Shown: one piece after another, positions 12,420 through 22,566 of the stretch
Numbering within the stretch: position 1 is the first letter of the stretch
Layout of the letters: each line of letters begins with the position of its first letter
NCBI GenBank assembly: GCA_030159075.1
Contig: BROG01000299.1
Span: 259,501-323,500 of the forward strand
Reading direction: 5' to 3'
Source of the DNA: Atrina japonica
Taxonomy: Eukaryota; Mollusca; Bivalvia; Pterioida; Pinnidae
DNA length: 64,000 bases
Notes under the pieces: model-generated
The model's database searches: none
Told to the model about the DNA's origin: nothing
What the model saw: the letters and a program-made list of their open reading frames with translations, nothing else
Position numbers and translations under genes: made by a program

Positions 12420-13090
12420 TATGTCAATGCGACATATCCTAGAGAACTATAAATTAAAGATACAACAGAATCAAGCACACACGCTTTATACCTGGATATT
12501 TTACTTACTATAGACACATACGGGAAATTGGGAATTAAGCTATACGAAAAACGCGACGATTTCGGCTTTCCCATTGTAAAGTTTCCACATTTAAGTAGTA
12601 AAATCGCACAATCACCCGCATATGGATTTTATATTTCACAAATGATCCGATATGCCAGGGCGTGTTCAACATATGAACATTTCATAAACAGATGTAAACT
12701 ACTCACTGACAAGTTATTGACACAGGGATATCGAAAACCGCGTTTGATGTCAACGTTCCGTAAATTTAATAGTCGATATAATAGTGTTGTTTGCGATTAC
12801 TCTGTTTCACTAAGTGAAATGTTGATTACCTGTTCGATGGCGGTTGTTTAGACGTCTGTACCAATTGTGATAAGGATCCGTTCCTCACGTATTTCATTTT
12901 GATTTTACTGAGGACTCACGGCGGGTGTGACCGGTCGACAGGGGGCGCTTAATCCTCCGTGGCACCTGATCCCACCTCTTGATTTCCAGAGGTCCTTGTT
13001 TGTCCGGGTTTTTTTTACAAGATTTGTACCTATATCCTGATCATCCTTAAGATTTATTCTTTGGTATCTGAGATTTTTCATATTGAATAC
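12420..13090 (+). mobile_element. Retroelement family R, best copy with coding remnant
   Basis: The coding part spans about 12440-12840. A frame interrupted near 12525 continues into the open frame GIKLYEKRDDFGFPIVKFP, then APAYGFYISQMIRYARAC-like residues, LLTDKLLTQGY and TFRKFNSRYN. I recall this KRDDFxFPIVxFP / AYGxYISQxIRYARAC block as the C-terminal part of reverse-transcriptase-type ORFs of abundant invertebrate repeats, but I cannot name the clade. The non-coding tail follows: CGGGTGTGACCGGTCGACAG, GGCACCTGATCCCACCTCTT, TTTCCAGAGGTCC, and ends GGTATCTGAGATTTTTCAT. The catalytic reverse transcriptase core is absent, so the copy is 5'-truncated and dead. Confidence 0.75.
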
Positions 13091-14117
13091 GATCTATTGC
13101 AATTTTAGAATTACTGAGGATACAGGACCTCACCCAGTTTTTTTGGGGGGGGGTGTCCTATTTTTTAGTTATGTAAAAATCATTTTCTGACAATAATATT
13201 GTTTTTCTTATATCAGAAAATTGTTTTTATATTAATAAATCGATTTTTTTAAACAAGAGAAAGGGGGAATAAATTCCACAATTTGAAAGGCTAAACTTAA
13301 GATATAACACATTATTTAATAGTGTCTCTGATTTTAGTACAAAAATGAAGTACATGTATATGCATGTGTTAAATATCAATTTATTGATTAAAATTATATA
13401 ACTCAAGACAGGTGTAATCCTACCGTAACGAAGCCGGGTGGGTCGTTCACGGTCAATTAAATCTTGCTGAGAACTATCATGTCGTGACTAAACACTTTTT
13501 GCATGCAAAAACCGTATTTTGCATTAAAGAAGAATTTGTTGCCAGTTATAAAAACCACACACATTCATCAGTAAAAAATTGTATGTATCGAGGACAGATA
13601 TGATTTATAAAATCATCTTATATCTACATTTGCCTTCTAAAATTCACCTCAAAATATCACCTAATAGACTACGCTATTGAGGTCAATTGAAAGATGTAAT
13701 TACGAGATAAAATGTATTAATTACAAGACTTTATTTTTCAAATGATTCCGAGATTTTAAAAAGTCATAATTGCGATATTTAAAATAAGTTTTATCCCTTC
13801 TGTTCAAACATTTGCAAAATCAGAGGGAAAAGGGGAAATTTCTGTTGGAATATCAGGAATTTTTGTATAATCAATAAATTAGATATAATTAGCTTGTAAA
13901 ACAGCAGCTAAAATACCTCAGGTAATCACAGGTAAAAAGTAAGAGAAAAGTTGTCATAATATGAAGAAAAGTTAATTTACATATACATTGTACGTCAGTA
14001 TGCAGTGAGTATATTTATTGTGAATCATTTAGTAATTGTAAAAAGAAAGCATTTATATCAAATGTAAACAGATTCTAACAATGTTAGAACATTTGAAAAC
14101 TCAATAACAACATAAGT
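13091..14117. other. Intergenic AT-rich stretch
   Basis: No gene seen. It includes a G9-10 run near 13144 and scattered repeat-like words. Nothing further can be supported. Confidence 0.4.
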
Positions 14118-14480
14118 AAAGATGAGTAAGAGAGGAAAAATATTTAAAAAAATACCGAATACCTAAATTTGACTAAATATTTGAATTTTATTAAATACCA
14201 AAATTTTACTAAATTTATCATGAAATTAAAAAATTAAAGATGTATAAGAGAGAAAACAGATAAAATTTGTCTGAATACCTAAATTTTACAAAATATTTAA
14301 ATTTAACTAAATACAAAAATTTTACTAAATTTACCATTAAATTGAAAATTTGAATTAAAGTATGTTAGCGAGAACAAATATTAAAATTTAGCTTAATACC
14401 TTAACTTTACTAAATATTTGAATTTACCTGGACATGTATACATAAATTTTTACTAAGTTTTCTATAAAATTGTAAAGAAA
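14118..14480 (+). repeat. Degenerate tandem repeat, about 120-bp unit, three units
   Basis: Units start near 14118, 14237 and 14357, each with an AAAGATG/AAGTATG start and an AGAG-rich segment. Each continues through AATACCTAAATTTKACWAAATATTT-like words, AAATTTTACTAAATTTA and ATTAAATTGAAAATT-like words. Divergence between units is substantial. Confidence 0.65.
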
Positions 14481-14825
14481 GAAAAAAAAATGTTTGAATT
14501 TACCTGGATATCTAAATTTACCTGTATCTTAATTAGCTTTGAATTGCTTAAAACAACATATTAACTTTTTAAAAAACATCTATTGTTCATACAATGTTTT
14601 TTTTCCCCAAATGTTGGAATAAGAGAAATACACCATAATTTAAGTTAAAATATCGCTGTTACCGTTTTATGAAATAAAAATTCTTTATGACTTTCAATTA
14701 TCATAAAAATACTTTCATCGCGTTATAATTATCTTTCAATTTGACCTCAACAGGTTTTTGTAGGACCTATTTATTGATATTAAAAATTTGGTTCATTTAA
14801 TATTAAAAATTCGATTTATATATTA

Positions 14826-16860
14826 GGTATGAAGGTGATAGATTAAGTTATATACGTAGATGTAATCCTAGGCAGTTTTATGAAATATTTAGGAAGCGTT
14901 CCTACAGTGTTAAATCAAATTGATCTGTAAATGATTTTTACGAACACTTTAATGGAATTTTCGGCATTAATAATTATGAAGAGGACCGTAATGAGGTTAA
15001 TTTGGGTGAATGTGTTTCTGATGAATGTGACCAAAATATTAATGAACGCGAAATTTTAAATGTATTGAATCAAGCAAAGTTTGGCAAATCACCTGGTATG
15101 GACAATATGCTGATTGAATATTTTGTAAAATTTAAGCATGTTTTTGTACCTTTGTTGTATCAATTTTAACAAAGGAGTTTTTCCAAAGAGGTGGTCAAAG
15201 GGCACTATTGTACCGTTACATAAAAACATGCTTAAATTTTATGATAAGTAGTATGGCAAAACGTTTTACATCTGTATTGAATAACAGGCTTTTAGAATGG
15301 TCAGCTAAATTTTATATTATCTCGGATGCCCAGTTTGGTTTTAAGCCTGGTCATGGTACTACAGATGCAATATTTGTTCTCCGTGGTGTAATTAATAGAG
15401 TGTTATCTCAGAAGAAAAAACTATATTGTTGTTTCGTGGACTACGAAAAAGCCTTCGACAGTGTGAATAGAAATAAGTTATTTTTTTAAGTTAACCGAAT
15501 CCTTAGTAAGCGGTAAAATGTATATTATGATTAAGTCTTTATATAGTAATGTTAGATCTTGTGTCCAGTTTAATTCTGACAGAGACATATATAACATATG
15601 TGTTATATGTGTCTCTGATTCTGAAAAGTCAAATTTCTTTAAGGTTCCAAAGGGCTTAATGCAAGGCAAGGGGTTGTCTCCCTTTTTATTTTCTATAAAT
15701 GATATGGAAAAGGATATGTTGATTAATAATTGTCAGTCATTAGATTTAGGAGATCTGTCTCTGTTTTTATTTATGTATGCAGATGCTACAGTTCTATTAT
15801 CAGAGTCAATTACGGGCTTACAAGATATGTTCGATAGTCTGTATCTATATTATAGAAAATGGAATATACAGATAAATGTTGACAAAACAAAGATTGTAAT
15901 TTTCCGTAAAGGTAAACGAGTCCCACAAAATGCTGTTTGGTATCATAACGGAAAATCTATAGATGTTGACAACTGTTTTAATTACCTATGTATTTCTCTC
16001 TTGTACAATGGGAAATTTACACATACTTAGCAAGTATTGAGTATGCAAGGTAGAAAATATATGCATAGTATTTTGAATATACATGTATGTAAAAATGAAT
16101 ACCTTAATACTGAATCAAAAATACATGTATTTGACATTTATGTATCTAGTATTCTATGTTATGGTTGTGAGGTATGGGGTTTCAATCTTGCGAAAGATGT
16201 TGAAAAAGTACATACCGATTTTTGCATGCGTGTACTAAAAATAAAAAGGTGTACACCAAATCACATGCTGTACTCAGAGCTAGGAGGGTTATAAATAAAT
16301 AGAAAAAAATTAAAATACTGATTAAAACAACCGAGTACAAACAATTGTATTTTGAAAAATGTATATGAATATATGTTGTATAATATTGACGTAGAGGTAA
16401 ACTGGTTAACGCATATGAGAGAGCTTTTAATGTCTTTAGGGTTGGTGTATATATGGTATAACCAGTCTGTTTTAGACACTGATGTTTTTATAACACACGT
16501 TAAAAGGCGTCTTAACGATATTTTCATACAAGAAATGAAAGCTTACCTTGAATTATCTTGTAAATGTAGTCTGTATCGATATCTTCCGGAAACTCATTCA
16601 TTGCAATTTTATTTACAAAAATCTATTTCAGAAAAAAATATTTATAATTTGGCGAAGTTTAGAATGTCATCTCATAACCTATATATTGAAAAGTGTAGAC
16701 AATTACGGGTACCAATGGCGGAACGATTATGTGAAAAATGTGGTATGAATGAAGTTGAGGATGAATGCCATTTTGCTTTAATATGTCCTCATTATAGAGA
16801 TATCAGAATACAACATATTTATACCGTTACTTTTGGCGCAGGCCACGAATGTTCAAATTA
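14826..16860 (+). pseudogene. Broken non-LTR retrotransposon (LINE) ORF2: reverse transcriptase and C-terminal region
   Basis: A dead LINE, 5'-truncated, with no endonuclease domain in view. In order: a pre-RT linker (about 14900-15150, with FGKSPGMDN); an RT segment at 15208-15489 with DAQFGFKPGHGTTDAIF and the motif A block CCFVDYEKAFDSVNR; then 15518-16030 with motif B-like GLMQGKGLSPFLFS, motif C FMYADATVLL and the downstream WNIQINVDKTK. The C-terminal parts at 16037-16294 and 16352-16858 end in a Cys/His cluster, CEKCGMNEVEDECHFALICP. Defects seen are an in-frame stop before 15180, frame changes at the T8 run near 15480 and again near 16030 and 16290, and motif C reading YADA instead of the catalytic YADD. 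Several hundred bases of the RT fingers appear deleted around 15230. The RT call is secure; the clade is not resolved. Confidence 0.88.
15580..15617. repeat. 38-bp palindrome inside the LINE
   Basis: CAGAGACATATATAACATAT is followed by its near-exact inverse ending ATATGTGTCTCTG. It lies in the reverse transcriptase region, where other elements have unpaired coding sequence. Confidence 0.8.
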
Positions 16861-17821
16861 GTACAACTCATGTCAACGAAAAATAAGAAATGCTTTGTAA
16901 ATTTGCAAAATCTCTACACTTATCATTAAACGAAGAAAAATATAATGGTGTTAACTTCATGACTGTTCTCCTCCTTAATCTTCTTTTCTTTTCTGTTCAG
17001 GTCACGGTTATGTGTTAAAACCATTTGTATATTACTTTAAACATATTTTATTTATGTCAAATACACATACATATATTCATCAATAGTAACATTGCAAAAA
17101 AAGGCGTCAGAAAAAAACCGGGGGGCTAGGTAAATTCTTAGCCTAATAGTTTTAGTTTTTGCAGACAGAGTAGACATATTGTGAGTAGACTTTAAATATG
17201 AAGAGGCTTAGCCCCAGACGAAAAAACAGAAGGTATGGAAAGTTTAAACAGAGTCCCCCGTACTTTCAATTTATATTCCGACGCTGATGATTGTATATGT
17301 AATCCATTTCATTCAGATGAACCAAATGTCTTAAGGTTAATTAATACTATACTACACTGTACTATACTAAAAAAAATAGGGAATAAATTCCACCAACGGC
17401 TTGCCAAACATTATCAATTTATTTTGATAAGAGGCCAGCATTTGCTTCGTTGTTGCAAACGTGGTTAATCGAGAATACAAAGACCGACAACTCTTAATGG
17501 TTACGCTAGTTATCTCCCTTAGACCTAATGAGGTCATTCCGCCAGGTGAGAACAGGTAGACTCTGAATCAAAACAACATGGAGGAATAGAAACATTTTTG
17601 AATTATTTGTGGAATTCCGTCATAAAAGAGGAGCTGTATTGCTTTAATCAAAGCAGTTTTCGTGAATTTTTAGTTTTTAGTTTATTTAATTTTTAGTTTT
17701 TTCTGTTTAAATTGTCTTTTAAGCCGCAAAAATTGCGTCTTCAGGCGTAAATAGAAACTTCCTTGCACCGGAAGCTCAAAATTTACTATACCATCCCAAA
17801 GATAATCCGAAAATTGCGAAG
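16861..17821. other. Spacer upstream of gene 1, probable promoter and 5' UTR
   Basis: Between the LINE and the start codon of gene 1. The last 300 bases should hold the 5' UTR and promoter, but no TATA box or initiator stands out. The open frame at 17235-17468 is not recognisable as a protein family. A T-rich stretch (TTTTTAGTTT words) lies at about 17660-17710. Confidence 0.35.
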
Positions 17822-18095
17822 ATGTCTAATCCAGTTTCGAACTTTTTGTCGAGCAAAATTTTGGCAATATCAGCCGGAGTTCTGTTCCTTTGTTCTTTAC
17901 TCTCTGTATTTAGCGCATTGAATCCGTACTGGTTCCGCTTACGCATGCAGTTGACATTTGTTGATGATTTCAAGCCAGTATCACAACAAGTGTCTGTTAT
18001 GAGGGATATCAACTGTGGGATATTTTTCCTCGATGAAAATCGTTTTGTAAACATCTTGATGTTGGATAAAGCCGACAACACCCATTTTATGCCTG
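17822..18095 (+). CDS. Tetraspan claudin/PMP22-like protein, coding exon 1
   Basis: First coding exon (codons 1-91 plus one base) of a 283-aa protein. The start ATG has an A at -3. Residues 12-32 form the first membrane span (ILAISAGVLFLCSLLSVFSA). The large first extracellular loop holds NPYWFR near residue 36 and INCGIFFL near 73, reminiscent of, but not identical to, the claudin W...C signature. The exon ends ATGCCTG before donor GTAATA. Joining its final G to exon 2 makes an Ala codon and an unbroken frame. The role is inferred only from topology: PMP22/claudin relatives act at cell junctions or as channel or receptor partners. The open frame continuing to 18154 is intron read-through. 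Confidence 0.82.
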
Positions 18096-19035
18096 GTAAT
18101 ACTAATATGTTTTTGCAGAATTTGAATCGATGCAGTATAATTATACTTCATTAACATTTCTCAATATTGATGTGGTAATTAATAGATGTGGGCCTATCCG
18201 GTCCTACAAATTACCGAAAACATGGTACAAATTGCCAAAAACACAGCATAAATTGCCAAAATGATGCATTTGAGTGTATCAATTAAATACATTTATTCAT
18301 TATGAAGACAAAATTTTTAGCTCCTGGATTTTTCTCTCAGCCATATCAGAAACTTTCTGTGTCAAAATATTGTTAAACACCCCCACCATGTTTAAATACA
18401 TGTTGTCAATTCATATGGTATGTTGAACCCGACTCTGTAAGCTGTTTAGTAGTATATTTTGTTCTGAACTGTATAATGCATTAATTATACTGAAAACCAA
18501 TATTTTTTTTTTTAAAAGTAAAACACAATGCATCGTGTAAAAGTATTTCTTTATTTTATTCACCAATTTTTGAGTTGATTTATATACCTATATCTTATAA
18601 CAGTGTCTGGAAGCAATGGTTCTTTAATAGAAATCTGCAAGTTTTGCAAGATTAGTTCAGTTAACAAAAAGTGAAAAATTTATAGTTACTTTACGTTGAA
18701 ATTAAACAATATTTTTTGAAATACTTCCTGGAATGAGTTTGAGTCTATCCAATACTCTGTTTTCGGTAATTTGTAATACCTGGCCTATATCTGCTGTCCC
18801 AAATTCGGCACATGTAAACAGGAGGGTAGGGTCGTATGCCAAACCTAACAGAATGCAGCTGAACCTATGCTTTTTTCAGTTTCAGTTTGCAATGTTTAAG
18901 ATTTAGAGGTGATCATGTGAATCACCTGTACCTTCTCATGAAAAACACACTACAGGAGACATGAATGAGTTTGATACCAAAATCACCTAAGCCGTTAGGG
19001 AATCGCTAATACTATCGTCCCAGTGTTTGCATATC

Positions 19036-19125
19036 TTAACTCTTTAACCCATGAAAAACAATGGACTCTTCTGTAAATCAATGATTTGAGACTAGCCAAC
19101 TGTATCTTTAGGGGTGGATGAGTTA
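19036..19125. mobile_element. TTAA-ended mini-MITE, group 1
   Basis: About 90 bp starting TTAACTCTTTAACCCATGAA. The conserved core is AATGGACTCTTCTGTAAATC, and it ends TTTAGGGGTGGATGAGTTA. The ends are imperfect inverted repeats. Confidence 0.7.
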
Positions 19126-19200
19126 CGAAGATTGCTTGAGGTCAGACTTACAGAAGTTACATGTACATGTACCTTCTGCTACTGCTCTAAGCCTCAGCAG

Positions 19201-19470
19201 GCCGGCCTGGCTCAGTCGGTAGCACACTCGAGGTTTGAGTTCGAGTCCAGTCGGGCGACAGGTCGAATTCCTGTCCTTCGGATGAGACAGTACGTAATAA
19301 CCCGAGATCCCATGTCACAGTAGGTGTCGGCACGTTAAAGAATCCTCACTGCTTAATGGCCATAAGTGCTGAGCATATAGGCCAAAATTTGAAGCCCTTG
19401 ACTGGCATTTGGTGACATCTCCATATGAGTGAAAGATTCTTGAGTGGGGATGTTGAACAGCAATACAACA
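19201..19470 (+). mobile_element. tRNA-derived SINE, family A, copy 3
   Basis: Plus-strand copy inside intron 1. A-box CTGGCTCAGTCGGTAG and B-box GAGTTCGAGTCC are intact. The body has GATGAGACAGT, GTGTCGGCACGTTAAAGAAT and GGCATTTGGTGACATCTCC, and the tail has a degenerate TTGAACAGCAATACAAC. Confidence 0.88.
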
Positions 19471-19796
19471 ACCTAGCCTTGGATCATACCTTGTACATTA
19501 ACAAAATTTGCATGATACAATGACTGCTGACAGAAGGGGTGGTCTTTCAAGACAGGTTCCACTGTAGATATAAAAAAACTGTTTTCAATGCTGTGGTTTG
19601 AAAGATTGGTTTATATTTGGATGGGGCTAGGACGATGTAAAAATGTGGATGTGAGCTTTGTAATTTAATCTTTGATAACTCTCAATCTATGCTTGAAAAA
19701 TGGCAGCTAGCATTTTGATTATAATGTAAAACTACATGTACTTTAATGTTGATCAACCTGGATGTGATTTACAGAAAAAAAGGGTAATTACCTGTA

Positions 19797-20032
19797 TACC
19801 TGAAAATTTTCGCCCCTGGTCATTTTCGCCCTTTTAGGACAGAAAACATTCACCCCGTCTTAAATTTGCCTTATATCACTATACATGTATAGTCGCATGG
19901 ATAGCATGAGTCTGATTCGCTGTCAGATAATCCCTGCTTCAGTTATTTAACTTCAAATTTTCGCTTTCATTTTAAATTTGTCCTCTTGGCAAAAATTAAA
20001 CCGGAGCCAAATTTTCTTGGTGTTGTATAGTA
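19797..20032. repeat. TTTTCGCCC-rich interspersed element
   Basis: Begins GTATACCTGAAAATTTTCGC and carries repeated TTTTCGCCC words plus CTTCAGTTATTTAACTTCAA. A clear relative lies at 26872-27085 and an inverted one at 27555-27760. It looks like a non-autonomous inverted-repeat element, class unresolved. Confidence 0.6.
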
Positions 20033-20074
20033 TTTTTGACCAATTCAGTTGACTTTCAATCATTTGTTTTTCAG

Positions 20075-20218
20075 CCTTGCTACATGTAGCACAGATATTC
20101 TACCTTCTCGGAAGCATTGGAATCGTAATATGTTGTTCAACGGCGGTGATGCTTGCATTGAAGAGATACGGATCACCAACGGCAGAATTATGTCTGGCTG
20201 CCGGAACATCATCATTAG
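20075..20218 (+). CDS. Tetraspan claudin/PMP22-like protein, coding exon 2
   Basis: 144 nt, bounded by acceptor TTTTTCAG and donor GTAAAG. The frame, set by exon 1, encodes the second membrane span (HVAQIFYLLGSIGIVICCST), a short basic inner loop (LKRYGSPTAE) and the start of span three (LCLAAGTSSL). Both ends are phase-compatible with neighbouring exons, which is the main support for the model. The two adjacent Cys in span two are possible palmitoylation sites. Confidence 0.84.
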
Positions 20219-22132
20219 GTAAAGGGGAATAACTCTTTCTTTTGAAGATTATAGGTTTATCATGGATATCTGTTAAGTTTGAAATATGGACTGAAATTAC
20301 ACATATGGGTCATTCTCTCACAACTTGAGTTTTGATTTTTGTTAAAGAATCAGTGTCAGTATCATTTAAAAGTGTGATCAAGGTATTAACCCTTTCAACC
20401 CTACAGACCATAATAGACTAGTCTTAAACAGTAGAGAAGAGCATACCACTCAGATATTAAGGGGTGAAAGGGTTAAGAGCATAAGTGTGTGTTACATGAT
20501 GCAAATACATGTAGCTGAAGATTTCAATGTCACATGCTTTTTAAGAAATCATGTGACATTGTGCACGTGCATGTGCCAAATGTTTTTACTATCACAAAAT
20601 AAAAACCATTTAAAAATGCCTATTCCATTTTTATTTCGCATTTTTATTGCTAAGTTGCAATAATCTTGTGTCCAAGGTTTGATTTGATTTTTAGAAACAG
20701 TTGTTGGAAAATCCTGAAAATATTTATTTCAGAGCGAATTGTATTTGCTGTAACTTAAAATGACACCTTAATTAAAAAAATTTTAATATTGTTTTCAAAA
20801 GAAAAGTTTTACAAATTATCACATTTTTCTTATCAAATTCTTCTTTTAAGCTTTTTAAAAGAACTTAATGTTAATAGGCAACTGTGGGTATCTAAATACA
20901 TCAGAAAAAAAGTCATTTTAAAAGTGTATCACGGTAGAGTACGCATCATTACGGTAAAGACGTGTGTGACGGTGACAACAAAACAATGTCAGGAGAAACC
21001 AATAATGGTCTGAACAATGATTTATATTGTACTAAAAACATGAAAATGGCTTATTTTTGTATGCAGTTTTTATCAGAAGACAGCAGTCAAAGTTTTCACC
21101 ATCACAAATGATGTCTATACCATCACAAGTTAAGCTACATTGTTACGGTAAGGACCATGACGGTGAGGACATTCACTGATTTTGTCACATATATGGCGGG
21201 GTGTAAATTGTACTGGCCTCTGCAAATTTTGTATACTGGCAGAAGACATATTTATGATTATGATTCGGATTAATTTTTATTTTCATCAATCAATGCAAGT
21301 GTAGCTTAATGGTCAAACGGTAAAGTCAATGAACTTAAGTATACGTTTCCTTATCTCAAACTTACCATATAAGTAATTCAAAGTCGGACATAAATGTTAT
21401 CCATTTTCATGCCTACCCCTCTTAGAACTGGCCCTTCTTTTATGAAAACCATTTGACTGAAAAGATTCTGACTCAAGGAAAGTAATAACACATAAAATTG
21501 GGATTGTGATGGTAAAGACATTTATTTCGGTGACACAATATTTTGGAAGAAAAATGGTGATTTTGAAACCGTTGGAAAGATTAAAAAAATCTCACATTTA
21601 TAATTTTTCAGTTTTACAAACTTGTATATATTATATAAATCAATTTCGTGCAAATTTTTTTTTGCTTAAAAAACCATACGCAGGCAGCAATTGGGACATT
21701 TGTCATCACATTTACATGCCATTGGCTTAACAATATGTAACTGTAAAACTGTTCTCTATTCGATGGATTTTTTAAAAATTCAAAGAATTTCAATAGAGTC
21801 TCTATTTATATTCCTGTAGAGTAGGCACAAATTAAACCAAATAACTACATTCTGTTGATATTTCTAAAAATTTCTGCAAAATAAAGACCTGGAACACTTT
21901 TATCATACAAAGTGTAAAGTTGTCAGAGAATGACCCATTTGCACTTAGCATCAAGAACGAAAAAGATGTACATTACGTCATTTGTACTTGTCATAACCTC
22001 CACGTTACCTGAACGATCACTTTCATGTTACTATGTGCTCTGCCATCTAAAAGTCTTTAAAAGTACAATTTTAACCTTTTCATCTTTCAATGTTTTCATC
22101 ACTGAAGACTTAATATTTCTTTTTATTTTCAG
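20219..22132 (+). other. Intron 2 of the tetraspan gene
   Basis: Begins GTAAAG and ends TTTTCAG. It holds a group 2 mini-MITE at 20386-20476 and diffuse repeats of GGTAAAGAC / ACGGTGA words (about 20930-21170 and 21505-21560). No separate gene is seen. Confidence 0.78.
20386..20476. mobile_element. TTAA-ended mini-MITE, group 2
   Basis: 91 bp, TTAACCCTTTCAACCCTACA at the left and AGGGGTGAAAGGGTTAA at the right, with perfect TTAA at both edges. It is the clearest group 2 copy. Confidence 0.8.
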
Positions 22133-22566
22133 CAATATGCCAGGCTCTAGCCATTGTTCTCATCGTCATTCACTTGATGGTTTTCCCCGATGCGGTATGG
22201 CAGAATTTTCCTGTCCAGGACTACATTCCAAATCGCTACACCTACTACACCATACTGAATGCCGTACCCACTATGTACCTGGAATGGGGATTTTACATCG
22301 GATGCGTATCAGCATTTTTTAGCTTAGTGGGTGCCGTTGGCATGTGGTCACACGCCTGCTGTTCCTGTAGCCACTTGCGAAAAGTTCGCTACCAGCTGTT
22401 GAGAGAGAAACCGGACTTTGGATCTACCCCAATACCATCGAAGCCATCTTATCCAGCCTATCCCAACCCAGGATTTGTGAGAACTTCACCCACGGAATAC
22501 CCAGCAGTAGCGCCAATGGCTGTACCAATTTCACCTGGTGCTATTGGAATGGAGCTTGATCTTTGA
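22133..22566 (+). CDS. Tetraspan claudin/PMP22-like protein, final coding exon
   Basis: 434 nt from acceptor TTTATTTTCAG to stop TGA. It completes span three (ICQALAIVLIVIHLMVFP), an outer loop with WQNFPVQDYIPNRYTYYT, and span four (GFYIGCVSAFFSLVGAVGMW). A cytoplasmic tail of about 80 residues follows, opening with HACCSCSHLRKVRYQLLREK and then rich in Pro, Tyr and Ser (YPAYPNPGF). The Cys cluster after span four could be lipid-modified. The tail lacks a clear C-terminal PDZ-binding motif. Total length of 283 aa is somewhat longer than typical claudins, mainly through the tail. I do not recognise a vertebrate orthologue. Confidence 0.87.

Larger units (their letters stand above)
18096..20074 (+). 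other. Intron 1 of the tetraspan gene
   Basis: Starts GTAATA and ends TTTTTCAG. It contains a group 1 mini-MITE (19036-19125), a family A SINE (19201-19470) and the left element of a repeat rich in TTTTCGCCC words (19797-20032). Confidence 0.8.

Noticed and set aside
17776..18081. Minus-strand gene opposite the tetraspan exon 1
   Set aside because: It is the shadow of a real exon. No splice partners or domain on the minus strand.
19201..19275. Functional tRNA genes at SINE heads
   Set aside because: A and B boxes are present, but the cloverleaf stems do not pair well and the sequence continues into a shared SINE body.
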